Of a stretch of 64,000 nt of DNA, positions 35,518 through 44,618 are shown piece after piece. A program made the translations under genes and the position numbers. Each line of letters opens with the position of its first letter. Position 1 is the stretch's first letter. The stretch lies in contig NZ_WPIN01000011.1 in NCBI RefSeq assembly GCF_009754945.1, positions 124,001-188,000 of the forward strand. The letters run 5' to 3'. This DNA comes from Spirosoma arboris (lineage in GTDB: Bacteria; Bacteroidota; Bacteroidia; Cytophagales; Spirosomataceae). The notes under the pieces were generated by a model. It ran no database searches. It saw only the letters and a list, made by a program, of their open reading frames with translations, and had not been told where the DNA came from.

Positions 35518-36021
35518 TCATTTCTTCCACGCTCCAAGCAGCCGTCGGATGATGATTATTTCACCGATATGGTAGGCATTATGATCACCGATAAGCAGGG
35601 CTTCGCGAAGTAAATTCTGTCCATCGCCATGAGCAAAAGGTGCGTATAAATCGTTCTGAGGGTCATTTAGCAGCCCAATAAAGTCAGTACGGTCCTTCAG
35701 AATCTGATCCAGTGCCTGTTGCCAGGCGTCCTCATTTGGAGGGGCAATCTCTTTGGCCCAGAACCCATCCGGCCAGGGGGGCGACTGATGGTCTGCATTT
35801 CGGGAAAATTCGAGAATATCCCATTGAACCGTTCGAATATGATCTACTAATTGCCAGATACTATAAGGAAGTTTATCTGGCTTTACGCCCCGTAGTTCGG
35901 CGGGTAAGCCCTTAACCGCGCCGTCAAACGATTGGTGTGCATTGCTATCCGTCAGTAAACTGATCAGTTGCTTCCGTACGGCTGAGTTTATGTCTTCGAC
36001 AGTCTGATTGGGTTGAGTCAT
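35518..36021 (-). CDS. DinB family protein
   Basis: 167 residues from ATG 36021; the longer start at 36054 adds 11 residues (MVVIEYQTTSI) that do not look conserved. Four-helix-bundle DinB fold with the metal-site histidines typically found in LVDHIRTVQ, FAHGDG and GDHNAYHIGEI. Family members are metal-binding proteins, some of them thiol-dependent transferases or hydrolases; the reaction here is unknown. Confidence 0.88.
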   Translation of the reverse strand: MTQPNQTVEDINSAVRKQLISLLTDSNAHQSFDGAVKGLPAELRGVKPDKLPYSIWQLVDHIRTVQWDILEFSRNADHQSPPWPDGFWAKEIAPPNEDAWQQALDQILKDRTDFIGLLNDPQNDLYAPFAHGDGQNLLREALLIGDHNAYHIGEIIIIRRLLGAWKK

Positions 36022-36188
36022 GATGCTTGTAGTCTGGTATTCTATAACTACCAATTTTTGTCAGAAGTAGTTTATTTTTTAGGTTATCAGTTTCACCTAC
36101 CTTCGAGTCTGTCTGCTTTAGTATCCATTTCCAATCCAGACATCCTTGAATTTTCAGGACAAAACTGGCCCTTTCCAGTTATCAATTC

Positions 36189-37166
36189 ATGAAAGCAATT
36201 AGCATAACTCACCCCGGCGATAGCCATGTACTTCAACTACAGGAGCGCCCTATTCCACAACCCGAATCAGGGCAAGTGCTGGTTCGGGTACGGGCAGCTG
36301 GCGTTAATCGAAGCGATATCCATTTGCGGGAGGGTAGTTATGGCCCCGATCCAACCGGTCAGATTCCGGGCCTGGAGGTGGCCGGTGTTATTGAAAAATG
36401 TGGCCCTGATACCAGTCGCTGGCAGGTTGGTAATCGAGTTTGTGCCCTCCTATCTGGCGGTGGGTATGCCGACTATGTAGCAGTCGATGAACGGCATTGC
36501 CTACCCATTCCGCCCAGTTTATCCTTTGTCGAAGCAGCCGCTCTACCCGAAACGGTGCTTACCGTCTGGTCAACAATTTTCCAGTGGGCGCATCTGGCAG
36601 CGGGAGAAAATTTACTCGTTCACGGTGGTAGCAGTGGCATTGGCGTTACTGCCATTCAGTTGGCAAACGCATTCGGAGCCAACGCCTATGCAACGGCGGG
36701 CAGCGACGAGAAATGTGCCGCCTGTGAGCAATTAGGGGCCATCAAGTGCATCAATTACAAAAAAGAAGACTTCGAAAGGGCACTTACAGACGTAGGTATC
36801 AATGTCGTGCTGGACATGGTTGGGGGCGATTACACGCCCAAAAACCTTCGCCTGCTGGCTACCGACGGCCGACTGATGTTTATTAATGCCATGCAGGGCG
36901 CCGACAGCCAGATTAACATTCCGACGCTGATGCAGAAACGAATTACGCTCAGTGGCAGTATGCTCAAACCACGCGATGCTAACTTTAAAGCTGCATTGAC
37001 TGCCGATGTCGAACACCATGTTTGGCCATTGTTAGCTGATGGACGCCTGAAAGCGATTGTTTACCGAACATTCCCGCTCGCAGAAGCGGCCCAGGCGCAA
37101 CAACTTATGGCTGATAGCGAACACATTGGTAAGATTATTCTTGAGATTCCAGACGAATCGTATTAA
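36189..37166 (+). CDS. NAD(P)H-quinone oxidoreductase, MDR superfamily
   Basis: 325 residues. Zinc-free medium-chain dehydrogenase of the PIG3/QOR type: GVNRSDIHLREGSYG, PGLEVAGVIEKCG, LPETVLTVWSTIF and a Rossmann glycine motif VHGGSSGIGVTAIQLA. It likely reduces quinones or other electrophiles with NADPH. The DUF2071 gene follows after 10 bases on the same strand, so they are likely co-transcribed. Confidence 0.9.
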   Translation: MKAISITHPGDSHVLQLQERPIPQPESGQVLVRVRAAGVNRSDIHLREGSYGPDPTGQIPGLEVAGVIEKCGPDTSRWQVGNRVCALLSGGGYADYVAVDERHCLPIPPSLSFVEAAALPETVLTVWSTIFQWAHLAAGENLLVHGGSSGIGVTAIQLANAFGANAYATAGSDEKCAACEQLGAIKCINYKKEDFERALTDVGINVVLDMVGGDYTPKNLRLLATDGRLMFINAMQGADSQINIPTLMQKRITLSGSMLKPRDANFKAALTADVEHHVWPLLADGRLKAIVYRTFPLAEAAQAQQLMADSEHIGKIILEIPDESY

Positions 37167-37176
37167 GCGCTAAACC

Positions 37177-37899
37177 ATGGCTACTACATTTCTTACCGCC
37201 GAATGGCGAAATTTAATATTTGCCAACTATGTCCTCGATCGCCGGGTACTTGATCCATTGCTGCCTTATGGAACCGAACTTGACGAGTTTAATGGCATCT
37301 GCTACGGTAGTTTGGTGGGGTTTTATTTCCAGAATGTAAAGCTATTTGGAAACGTATCGGTGCCTTTTCATCGCCAGTTTGAAGAGTTCAACCTACGCTT
37401 TTATGTCCGACGAAAATCGCCAACTGGATGGAAACGAGGTGTCGTATTTGTAAAAGAACTGGTTCCCAAATTCGCCATCTCGCTGGTAGCCAATACGCTG
37501 TACGGCGAACCATACGAAACGCATCCAATGCGTCATCGTTGGGATATCCAGGAGAAAGTCCAGTATATCGACTACGAGTGGGAAGTTGACTCAAACTGGA
37601 ACCACATCCGGGTTAGTGCCGACCGTACGGGCCATCCCCTTGTTCCAGAAAGCGAAGAAGCTTTCATTACCGAACACTATTGGGGGTATACTAAACGGGG
37701 CAACGGTCGAACATCGGAATATGAAGTGGTTCACCCACCCTGGAACATCTACCCCGTGAAGACGTATGACGTTCGTTGTGACGTAGCGACGCTGTATGGA
37801 GCTGACTTTGCGCCGTTTTTTGACCACCCACCAGCCTCGGTGTTTCTGGCTGACGGCTCAGCAGTAGAGGTCAAATCAGGCGAGGCAATAGACCGTTAA
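37177..37899 (+). CDS. DUF2071 (YqjF) family protein
   Basis: 240 residues, with the characteristic FLTAEWRNLIFANYVLD start, LLPYGTELDEFNG, the FNLRFYVRR strand and VFVKELVPKFAIS. The family is widespread with no assigned reaction; acetoacetate-decarboxylase-like fold. Lies 10 bases after the quinone oxidoreductase gene. Confidence 0.85.
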   Translation: MATTFLTAEWRNLIFANYVLDRRVLDPLLPYGTELDEFNGICYGSLVGFYFQNVKLFGNVSVPFHRQFEEFNLRFYVRRKSPTGWKRGVVFVKELVPKFAISLVANTLYGEPYETHPMRHRWDIQEKVQYIDYEWEVDSNWNHIRVSADRTGHPLVPESEEAFITEHYWGYTKRGNGRTSEYEVVHPPWNIYPVKTYDVRCDVATLYGADFAPFFDHPPASVFLADGSAVEVKSGEAIDR

Positions 37900-37960
37900 T
37901 TTTCATGATTTCTGTCATTGTAATTGGCCTTATTTAGCACAAAAATCAGCGTCGAATGGC

Positions 37961-37991
37961 TTGGTAGAGTGCGAGAAAATTCGTATCTTTC
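37961..37991 (+). promoter_or_regulatory. Bacteroidota-type promoter candidate
   Basis: TTGG at 37961-37964 and TATCTTTC at 37984-37991, separated by about 20 bases, resemble the Bacteroidota -33 (TTTG) and -7 (TAnnTTTG) elements. The match is one base off at each element. It lies 28 bases before the ATG of the 83-residue gene at 38019. Confidence 0.4.
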
Positions 37992-38018
37992 GTATAGATA
38001 ATCAGAACGTTAAGTCCT

Positions 38019-38270
38019 ATGCAACCTTCGCAAACACCCTCCGCAGGTCCGTTTTTACCTAGCCCGGAAAACTTCCTCAACGACGTTGACAATTGCCTCA
38101 GTTTGTATACGCTAAACGAGTTGAAAGATCGGCTGGTTAATCAATATCGGACGAATCCATTGATCAATACTGAAGCTTACGATGCCATCTGGAAAGCCAT
38201 GCACCGGAAATCCTGGGCTCTCAAAGGCAAGTGGAATAAATACCATCATCGCTTCCTCGCCATTTCCTAA
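38019..38270 (+). CDS. Small hypothetical protein
   Basis: 83 residues, soluble, helical in the centre (FLNDVDNCLSLYTLNELKDRLV) with an aromatic basic C-terminus (AMHRKSWALKGKWNKYHHRF). It has its own promoter candidate and ends before a strong hairpin. Family not recognised. Confidence 0.6.
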   Translation: MQPSQTPSAGPFLPSPENFLNDVDNCLSLYTLNELKDRLVNQYRTNPLINTEAYDAIWKAMHRKSWALKGKWNKYHHRFLAIS

Positions 38271-38284
38271 TTACATAGACAAAA

Positions 38285-38348
38285 TTTTAAACACGGAGGC
38301 ATACATGATCTTAAATACTTTGTGTTCTCCGTGCCTCCGTGTTTAAAA
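38285..38348. terminator. Bidirectional terminator hairpin
   Basis: Arms 38285-38301 and 38332-38348 are exact 17-bp reverse complements (TTTTAAACACGGAGGCA) with a 30-base loop. The arm ends give A/T-runs on both strands. It lies between convergent genes ending at 38270 (+) and 38359 (-), so it probably ends both. Confidence 0.75.
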
Positions 38349-38358
38349 ATCTATTCCA

Positions 38359-40437
38359 TTACTTAATCCAAACTTGCTGCGTAAACGCCCCATTGATGGC
38401 GGCATCCCACACCTCAACCCGAACCCAGGTTCTATTTTTCAGATTGGTTGTTAGATTGAATGCCTGTTTGCCAAAAGGAAGTGTGTGCGTCAGGTCGATG
38501 CGTTCGCGAAACACCTGCTTGCCATCGCCCGATATGATTTCGGCAAACGTTAGCGGAAATGTCCAGTCAACAGTCAGCGCAATTGTTGCTTTGCCGTCGG
38601 CGGATAGTGTAAGGGTTTCGCCCGCACCTTTTCCATTGACCGTAAAACGAGGCAGCATAATCTCGCCCGTTGTTACGAAGAATTTACCCTGCTGCATAAC
38701 ATCCAGAATAGGCTGCCAACCCTGACTGTACTCTGGCAGTTTATCCAATTGTAAATAGTTGACATTCAAGTGAGCATAGGTTTCGTTCTCCGGCTCCATT
38801 GAGAAAATGTCAGATTCTGCTATGACGTGTTTTTTCAATCCCCAGTTAGCCATATCATCCATCAGATCTAACACGCGTCGACTCAATCGCGGCTCCGACA
38901 AATCGGCGGGGATGTTTTTCCAGGCCGCGCCAAAAAAGTGATCAGACTTATAAAAATCTTCGTCTTTGTACTGATCCGGGAAACCGGTTGAGCCTTTGGT
39001 TCGGGCGTGGGCTGTCCAGGCCAACCCATGCTCAACTTCCAGCAGTTTCAGCATATCGTTCTTATCGGCAATGCGATATACTTTCCCGTACGTCGGATCA
39101 TCCATCACAAACGGCATTTCGGGTTTACGGGACATAATCCAGTACACCGGTTTCGGAAAAAAGTCCAGCCAGTGACCACCAAAAAAATTATTGGGTTCTT
39201 CGCCCGGAAGCAGGAGAAAATCACTGTCGGAGAGTCGTTTGCACTCACTGAACAGGGTCTTTAGCTCCAGAAGTCGCTGGTCATCTGGCCCTTTAGGATG
39301 GCCGGGGCCATGAAATTCGGCAAGGTGTACGATGTTGACACCCGAGTTTTTGAACACCTTCACAAAATTGGGCACTTCAGGTACCGGCTTGCCCGCCAGC
39401 ACCGTATTCATGGTATGCTCATTATGAAAATGGCTCGACATGGTTTTGTAGCCGGGCACCACCGGGTACTTGTCATTATGGGTAAATTGCTTCACCTCGT
39501 CCAGCGCTTTGGCGGGCGTATCTGTACTTAGCAGGAAAAAAAAGTTTAGCCGCTGCTGGGTTTTCGGGGGGGCGTTCACCCAGGGAACCCACCGCCGATC
39601 GCCCATTAAATCCTGCCGGATACCAATACCAAAATCAGGAACCAGGCTCCGATAATTGGTCCCGTACCACGTAAAATCCAGGTTATACGCTTCATCCAGC
39701 GGGTAAAAATATTGGTGAGGTGCCGGAAATACGGCCAGGCTTCCGTTGTTAGTTGTCCCGATAATCGTCCGGTATTTGACGGCCTGCGCTTTATTTGGCT
39801 GCTTCAGATCGGCCGCAATGCGTTGCATCTGGTTATCAGTGTCCGACCAGGCAAGGGAACTCCATACTGGTTGTTTGGTCACCAGACCCGCATCGTAGAG
39901 AATGGCTGTCGAGTCAACTTCAGTGGCCATCACCGCAGCAACATTAACCAGAGGGCTACCCGCATAGACCGTGATTTCGAGAGCACCACTGAAAGTAGCC
40001 GCTTTCACCTCCGAGAGCCTAACGACGGTTCGGGTACCGATGGTTTTGACGCTGGCAGTTCGTTTAGTCAGCTCAACAGCATATGATTTGTGGGGTAGCT
40101 TGTTGGTCTTGTCGAAGAAGATATTCCAGCCATTTTGGGAGACCAGATCCCGTTTGCCAATGGTTAGTACAAAGGCCGGATCTAAAGCTTTGGCGATCTC
40201 ATGGACTTTCCCCTGCCGGGTTAGCTGAAGGCTATTGAAGAGCGGTTTAGTCTGTTCGAGGTTAAGGACCAGCTTTGCCGTTTCTTTTCCTTTCGCTGGC
40301 CAGCTCACCACCAAACTATTTCCCTGACTGATTACGCTAGTGCCACTTTTTTTCTGATACCCAGACAAATCTACCGGTAGCTGTGCGTAAACAACCGGGC
40401 AGATTAGCCCCAACAAAATCAATAATCGTTTCTTCAT
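38359..40437 (-). CDS. Secreted protein with a PHP-like metal-binding region
   Basis: 692 residues. Residues 1-18 are a signal peptide (LICPVVYAQ). The N-terminal half is beta-rich. The C-terminal half has His/Glu-rich motifs in PHP-like order: SSHFHNEH, LAEFHGPGHP, LLPGEEPN, AWTAHARTKG and SDHFFG. A terminal beta domain (about 600-692) follows. The pattern suggests a periplasmic or extracellular metal-dependent hydrolase, perhaps acting on a sugar or phosphate ester; the PHP assignment is by motif eye only. A separate transcription unit. Confidence 0.6.
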   Translation of the reverse strand: MKKRLLILLGLICPVVYAQLPVDLSGYQKKSGTSVISQGNSLVVSWPAKGKETAKLVLNLEQTKPLFNSLQLTRQGKVHEIAKALDPAFVLTIGKRDLVSQNGWNIFFDKTNKLPHKSYAVELTKRTASVKTIGTRTVVRLSEVKAATFSGALEITVYAGSPLVNVAAVMATEVDSTAILYDAGLVTKQPVWSSLAWSDTDNQMQRIAADLKQPNKAQAVKYRTIIGTTNNGSLAVFPAPHQYFYPLDEAYNLDFTWYGTNYRSLVPDFGIGIRQDLMGDRRWVPWVNAPPKTQQRLNFFFLLSTDTPAKALDEVKQFTHNDKYPVVPGYKTMSSHFHNEHTMNTVLAGKPVPEVPNFVKVFKNSGVNIVHLAEFHGPGHPKGPDDQRLLELKTLFSECKRLSDSDFLLLPGEEPNNFFGGHWLDFFPKPVYWIMSRKPEMPFVMDDPTYGKVYRIADKNDMLKLLEVEHGLAWTAHARTKGSTGFPDQYKDEDFYKSDHFFGAAWKNIPADLSEPRLSRRVLDLMDDMANWGLKKHVIAESDIFSMEPENETYAHLNVNYLQLDKLPEYSQGWQPILDVMQQGKFFVTTGEIMLPRFTVNGKGAGETLTLSADGKATIALTVDWTFPLTFAEIISGDGKQVFRERIDLTHTLPFGKQAFNLTTNLKNRTWVRVEVWDAAINGAFTQQVWIK

Positions 40438-40528
40438 AAACCTTCTCCGTTATGATCCACATAAGGTAGTCATCGGGAGAATCTAATGCCACAACCCGTT
40501 CAGACGATGGCATTCGCTTTCGTAAGCT

Positions 40529-41404
40529 CTATCGAATAAACGACAGCAATATGTTCACTACCTCTTCTGAAGCTTCCTCGGGCGCGTAATGGCCACTACC
40601 GGGAATTACCTGCCCACTAACGTTAGTCAACCCACTCTCGCGAAATCCCGTTAGGTAATCGTCAATCTTTCCGTATTCACGTTCCCCACGCAGATACAGT
40701 AAAGGTGTCTGGACAGGTTCGCCTTTGGCTGCGACATTGTCTTTTTCATCCTGGCCAAAAGCTCGGTACCACTCAAACCCCGTATGCAGGGCGTCATAAC
40801 TCGAATAGGCTTCGGCATAAGCGTTTCTGGCCTGTTCTTCAATCTTGTCTGGTTTTGCCGCGATGGTGGTAAAGAAATAATCGAAATAAATGCGCTGTTT
40901 TCCCATCACCAGCGCTTCGGGCAAGTCTGGAATGGAGTGAAACGGGAAATGCCAGATATGCGGATTTTTCTTAACCTGACTCCACGGTTCAACCCCTGGC
41001 ACAACGACGTTCATAATGACGGCCTTGGAGAGATCATTTGGGTAGGCACGCAGGAAGGCATAAGTAACCATCCCGCCAAGGTCATGCCCGACCAAAGTTA
41101 CTTTAGTCAATCCCAGTTCGGCAATTACACCCTTTACATAACGGGCAATAGTGCGCGTGTCATTGGCAGGAATTTTCTCAGATTCTCCAATCCCCGGCAA
41201 ATCAATAGCAACGACGTAGAATTGCCCGGCCAAACCAGTCATGACATTCCTGAAAGCCATCCAGTTTTGGGGAAATCCATGCAGGAAAAGAATAGCCGGA
41301 TTATCGTTTTGGCCTGCTGTGACAGCGTGGATCGCTGTGCCCTCTATTGATAGTTGCTGCGAATGAAAACCCGATTGCTCGGATAGCTTATCTACACTTT
41401 TCAT
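40529..41404 (-). CDS. Alpha/beta hydrolase, epoxide-hydrolase-like
   Basis: 291 residues. The HGFPQNW oxyanion-hole segment (42-48), the IDLPGIGESE loop and the nucleophile elbow VGHDLGGM with Asp108 point to the Asp-nucleophile (epoxide or haloalkane) group; the C-terminal GSGHYAPEEA holds the catalytic His. Cytoplasmic. Its ATG overlaps the stop of the EVE gene by 4 bases (ATGA), so the two are translationally coupled. Confidence 0.88.
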   Translation of the reverse strand: MKSVDKLSEQSGFHSQQLSIEGTAIHAVTAGQNDNPAILFLHGFPQNWMAFRNVMTGLAGQFYVVAIDLPGIGESEKIPANDTRTIARYVKGVIAELGLTKVTLVGHDLGGMVTYAFLRAYPNDLSKAVIMNVVVPGVEPWSQVKKNPHIWHFPFHSIPDLPEALVMGKQRIYFDYFFTTIAAKPDKIEEQARNAYAEAYSSYDALHTGFEWYRAFGQDEKDNVAAKGEPVQTPLLYLRGEREYGKIDDYLTGFRESGLTNVSGQVIPGSGHYAPEEASEEVVNILLSFIR

Positions 41405-41835
41405 AGATTATCGTTGAGCATTTGTTCACGAATCAAGTCAAAATCAGCTTGACCAATTTCAAAAAAACCGAAACGGAACGGATAGCCCCAGGATTTTTTG
41501 TTCGGTATAAAATCAAGCTCGCCAATAAGCGGCACGATGGAAACGTCTTTGGTGGGATAAAACGTCACGTTCCGGCGGAAAGGGACAAAGTTGTCTGCCA
41601 TCGTAACCTGATAAATAGTCTCATCGCTTACCTGCCCGATTGCCGTAAACGCCTGACATTTTTCGTCGTTTTCCAGGACTAGTTTTGGCGAATAGAAGAT
41701 CACCCAGTCGTTCATCTTCATCCGTTTGAGCGGAGCCTCCTTACCGTGGTTAGCTTGCATGAAGCCCCCGGAAACGCCCCGCATGACATGGTCTTTTGAA
41801 GCGACTACTATCCAGTATCGTTGCGCCTGATCCAT
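41401..41835 (-). CDS. EVE domain protein
   Basis: 144 residues: YWIVVASKDHV near the start, a MKMNDWVIFYSPK segment and FIPNKKSWGYPFRFGFFEI are typical of EVE (PUA-like) domains, which bind modified bases in DNA or RNA. EVE genes often occur near restriction or defence systems; none is seen here. Coupled to the downstream hydrolase. Confidence 0.85.
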   Translation of the reverse strand: MDQAQRYWIVVASKDHVMRGVSGGFMQANHGKEAPLKRMKMNDWVIFYSPKLVLENDEKCQAFTAIGQVSDETIYQVTMADNFVPFRRNVTFYPTKDVSIVPLIGELDFIPNKKSWGYPFRFGFFEIGQADFDLIREQMLNDNL

Positions 41836-41865
41836 ACCGCCTTCGTCTATCAGATTATGGTGTTC

Positions 41866-42222
41866 TTAGAACTGGTCATCATACTTTGGCCGGACTAAAT
41901 CTGCCAGCTTCTTCGGAGCGACTTCACAATAAGCCGCCGTCAGGGCGTCCAGCAGCGTTTCTTCGTTTACTTTCTGTAAACTAACTAATGTCCATCCCTG
42001 TTTGCCCCATTTGTTGGGCACCGGGTAAATGACTGTCCGATCAAAGGTTGAAAAAAGATCCTGGTCGATTTCGGATAATTTAAGACAGCACCGATTTTCC
42101 TTGACGTTGAGCGTAACAACGACCTTCTTACCTACTTTGAACGACGTTTTGTCGAAGTGTGGCCCTTCGGTCATTTCAGGAAACGACAGGGCCATCTGCC
42201 GGAATGTATCAATGTCAACCAT
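41866..42222 (-). CDS. MmcQ/YjbR family protein
   Basis: 118 residues with the typical FRQMALSFPEMTEGPHFDK start, VVVTLNVKENRCCLKL and a terminal LVRPKYDD. CyaY-like fold; the function is unknown, DNA binding having been proposed for some members. It lies 3 bases after the LysR gene stop (42226), so probably in the same transcript. Confidence 0.88.
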   Translation of the reverse strand: MVDIDTFRQMALSFPEMTEGPHFDKTSFKVGKKVVVTLNVKENRCCLKLSEIDQDLFSTFDRTVIYPVPNKWGKQGWTLVSLQKVNEETLLDALTAAYCEVAPKKLADLVRPKYDDQF

Positions 42223-42225
42223 GAG

Positions 42226-43119
42226 TTAATGAGCGTTGATTTTTTTGTACGTCTGAGTAAGCCGAACAAGCTTGTTGACAACTGGCTTATTTCGACCCCG
42301 GTGCCAGGCCATCGACACAACCAGGTCGGGAGATTTTTCGCGAAGAGGCTTAAATACGACATCCGAAAAAGGCCCGTTAGACAGCATATCGACAGTTAAC
42401 GTTATGCCCAAACCGGCGCTAACCATATTGATCCGGGCGGCTTGTGAAGAGCTTTCCTGTAGAATATTCGGCCTGTAACCCGCTTGTTCAAAGAGACGAA
42501 GTTGCTCATCAAGCAAAGCCGGGTTTTCATATCTCGGACAGAGAATAAAATTCTCTTCCCGCAACTGAGCCAACGAAATAATATCTTCGCCAGCTAACCG
42601 ATGATGCAACGGTAACACAACGACATAGCCTGTTTGCCCTAAAGGCTGGCTGGTCAGGTCGGGCAAACTAACGGAGCCATACGTAAAAGCCACGTCCAGT
42701 CGATCCTCGACTAAAGCCGTAGACAGCGTCAGGTTGCAGCCCTCCTGTAAGATAAGTTTAACGCCTGGATAGTGCTGTTTAAACTCCTTCAACAACGGAG
42801 TAAGAATGGCCTGAAGCATTGCACTGTCGTAGCCTATCCGCATTTCTCCTATTTCGCCCTGTCGCACCAGTCTGGCCTTCGCGACCGACCGTTCTACTTG
42901 CTGGAGAGTTTTACAGGTTTCTGCCCAGAATACCTTACCCACATCGGTCAACACGACTTTCTTCTTATAGCGAATAAACAAAGGGAAACCCAGCTCGTCC
43001 TCCAACTCTTTAATCTGCTTACTGACAGCGGGTTGAGAGATATTTAGGCGGTCGGCGGCCTGACCAAAATGTAACGTTTGGGCAACGGCTTCAAAATAGC
43101 GAAGATGGCGTAGTTCCAT
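42226..43119 (-). CDS. LysR-type transcriptional regulator
   Basis: 297 residues. The winged HTH spans residues 1-60 (LRYFEAVAQTLHFGQAADRL, then SQPAVSKQIKELEDELG); the C-terminal effector domain follows (about 90-290). Divergent from the MDR dehydrogenase at 43220, whose start is 100 bases away: the usual LysR arrangement, so it probably regulates that gene and itself. The inducer is unknown. Confidence 0.93.
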   Translation of the reverse strand: MELRHLRYFEAVAQTLHFGQAADRLNISQPAVSKQIKELEDELGFPLFIRYKKKVVLTDVGKVFWAETCKTLQQVERSVAKARLVRQGEIGEMRIGYDSAMLQAILTPLLKEFKQHYPGVKLILQEGCNLTLSTALVEDRLDVAFTYGSVSLPDLTSQPLGQTGYVVVLPLHHRLAGEDIISLAQLREENFILCPRYENPALLDEQLRLFEQAGYRPNILQESSSQAARINMVSAGLGITLTVDMLSNGPFSDVVFKPLREKSPDLVVSMAWHRGRNKPVVNKLVRLTQTYKKINAH

Positions 43120-43219
43120 TGATAACTAGTGGTTATGAATGCGATTACTATTCACCATCAATTCGGGGATAGAAATCGGCGTTGTCGAAGGTTGTTCAGG
43201 CAAATCAAGTATAAAAATC

Positions 43220-44227
43220 ATGAAAACTGTTGAATTGAGTGCCTTTGGAATTGAACACTTACACGTAGTAGAACGTGCCGAACCTACACTGAAAGAACAG
43301 GATGTGCTCGTACAAATTGAAGCGGTATCGCTCAATTATCTCGACTTAGCCTTAATTAAGGGTGTCTACAAACCCGATCTGGCCTTTCCAGCCATTCCTA
43401 CATCCGACGGTTCAGGAACCGTACTGCAAGTTGGCAATGCAGTCACTCGCTGGAAACCGGGCGATCGGGTCACGGTTCATTTTAAGCAAGACTGGTTGTC
43501 GGGCCCAACAACGGCCGAAACCGAAGCCCGACGCGTGGGCGTTACTTTACCGGGCGTACTTGCTCAACGCGTAGTGCTTCCAGAGCATGGACTGGTCAGG
43601 ACACCCGATTCACTAACGGCCGAAGAAGCCTCGACACTACCCATTGCGGGACTGACAGCCTGGTCGGGATTGCTGGATGAAGGGAATCTACAAATTGGGC
43701 AAACCCTGCTGGTACAGGGAACGGGCGGGGTTTCGCTTGCAGCACTTCAGTTGGCGAAAGCGTCTGGTGCGCGTGTTATTGCGACAACCAGTAGTGACGA
43801 AAAAGCGCAGAAACTACGAACGTTGGGAGCCGATCACGTTATCAACTACCGCCAAACGCCCAATTGGGAGCAGTCAGTCCTGGAATTAACAGCGGGCAAA
43901 GGCGCCGACATCACATTGGATGTGGCTGGTACAGAAACCTTTACAAAGTCGATGCAGGCTGTTAAACAGAATGGTTTTGTCGGCATAGTGGGCTTTCTCT
44001 CGGGTACAGAGGCTCCCATGAATCTGTACATACCAGTCTTGAAGTCGTTGACCTTAAGAGGGCTGAGCGTCGGAAGCCGACAGGCCTTCGAACAGTATTT
44101 ACAAGCCCTAACCGTTATGCAGATTAAGCCGGTGATTGATCGGGTATTTCCGATTGAACAGGTACAGGATGCCTTCCGGTATTTTGAGAGCGGTCAACAT
44201 TTCGGCAAAGTCGTTATTCGGCTGTAG
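43220..44227 (+). CDS. Zinc-free alcohol dehydrogenase-like MDR oxidoreductase
   Basis: 335 residues from ATG 43220, chosen over an in-frame codon at 43139 that would overlap the divergent promoter region and add a non-conserved leader. Motifs: LNYLDLALIKGVYKP, PTSDGSGTVLQVG, glycine motif VQGTGGVSLAALQLA and a C-terminal FRYFESGQHFGKVVI. It lacks zinc ligands. Likely substrate is a quinone, enal or alcohol; probably controlled by the divergent LysR regulator. Confidence 0.85.
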   Translation: MKTVELSAFGIEHLHVVERAEPTLKEQDVLVQIEAVSLNYLDLALIKGVYKPDLAFPAIPTSDGSGTVLQVGNAVTRWKPGDRVTVHFKQDWLSGPTTAETEARRVGVTLPGVLAQRVVLPEHGLVRTPDSLTAEEASTLPIAGLTAWSGLLDEGNLQIGQTLLVQGTGGVSLAALQLAKASGARVIATTSSDEKAQKLRTLGADHVINYRQTPNWEQSVLELTAGKGADITLDVAGTETFTKSMQAVKQNGFVGIVGFLSGTEAPMNLYIPVLKSLTLRGLSVGSRQAFEQYLQALTVMQIKPVIDRVFPIEQVQDAFRYFESGQHFGKVVIRL

Positions 44228-44314
44228 GAGTCAATTTTTTAAACCGCAGAGGCACAGCGAACGCAGCGTAATAAGAGGATGGCTAAAAATCAGATTTTCA
44301 TTTACTTACCTTAC

Positions 44315-44520
44315 CCAACCTCTGAAGGGCAGGGTTGCTAAGTGCTCTGTTTTTAGCCCCTCTCCTGTTTTAGGAGAGGGGTTGGGACGGTCGGCCGCTG
44401 CCGTGAGGTGAAGGCCACTTGCCCTCACCCCCGACCCCTCTCCCGAAAACAGGAGAGGGGAGCAAATCGGGACAAAAATTTAGAGCTTAACAGTCCTGAC
44501 CTTCAGGGAATGGGGGTAAA
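44315..44520. repeat. Interspersed GC-rich repeat, copy C (two inverted halves)
   Basis: The right half (44435-44510) is nearly identical to copy B, including the 33-base stretch 44446-44478. The left half (about 44320-44385) is a reverse-complement version of the same core (CTCCTGTTTTAGGAGAGGGG), so the copy is an inverted doublet that could fold into a long hairpin. It occupies most of the 391-base gap 44228-44618 between convergent genes; at 44245 there is also a short AAACCGCAGAGGCACAGCG motif. No gene is seen. Confidence 0.8.
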
Positions 44521-44618
44521 ACCGAGACTGTTTTTATGTAATTTAGGCAGCCTCCAAAACAGTGACTGTAAAGCAACAATAACTTTATCTGATAGCAGCG
44601 TCGCTAATAGCCCCAATC

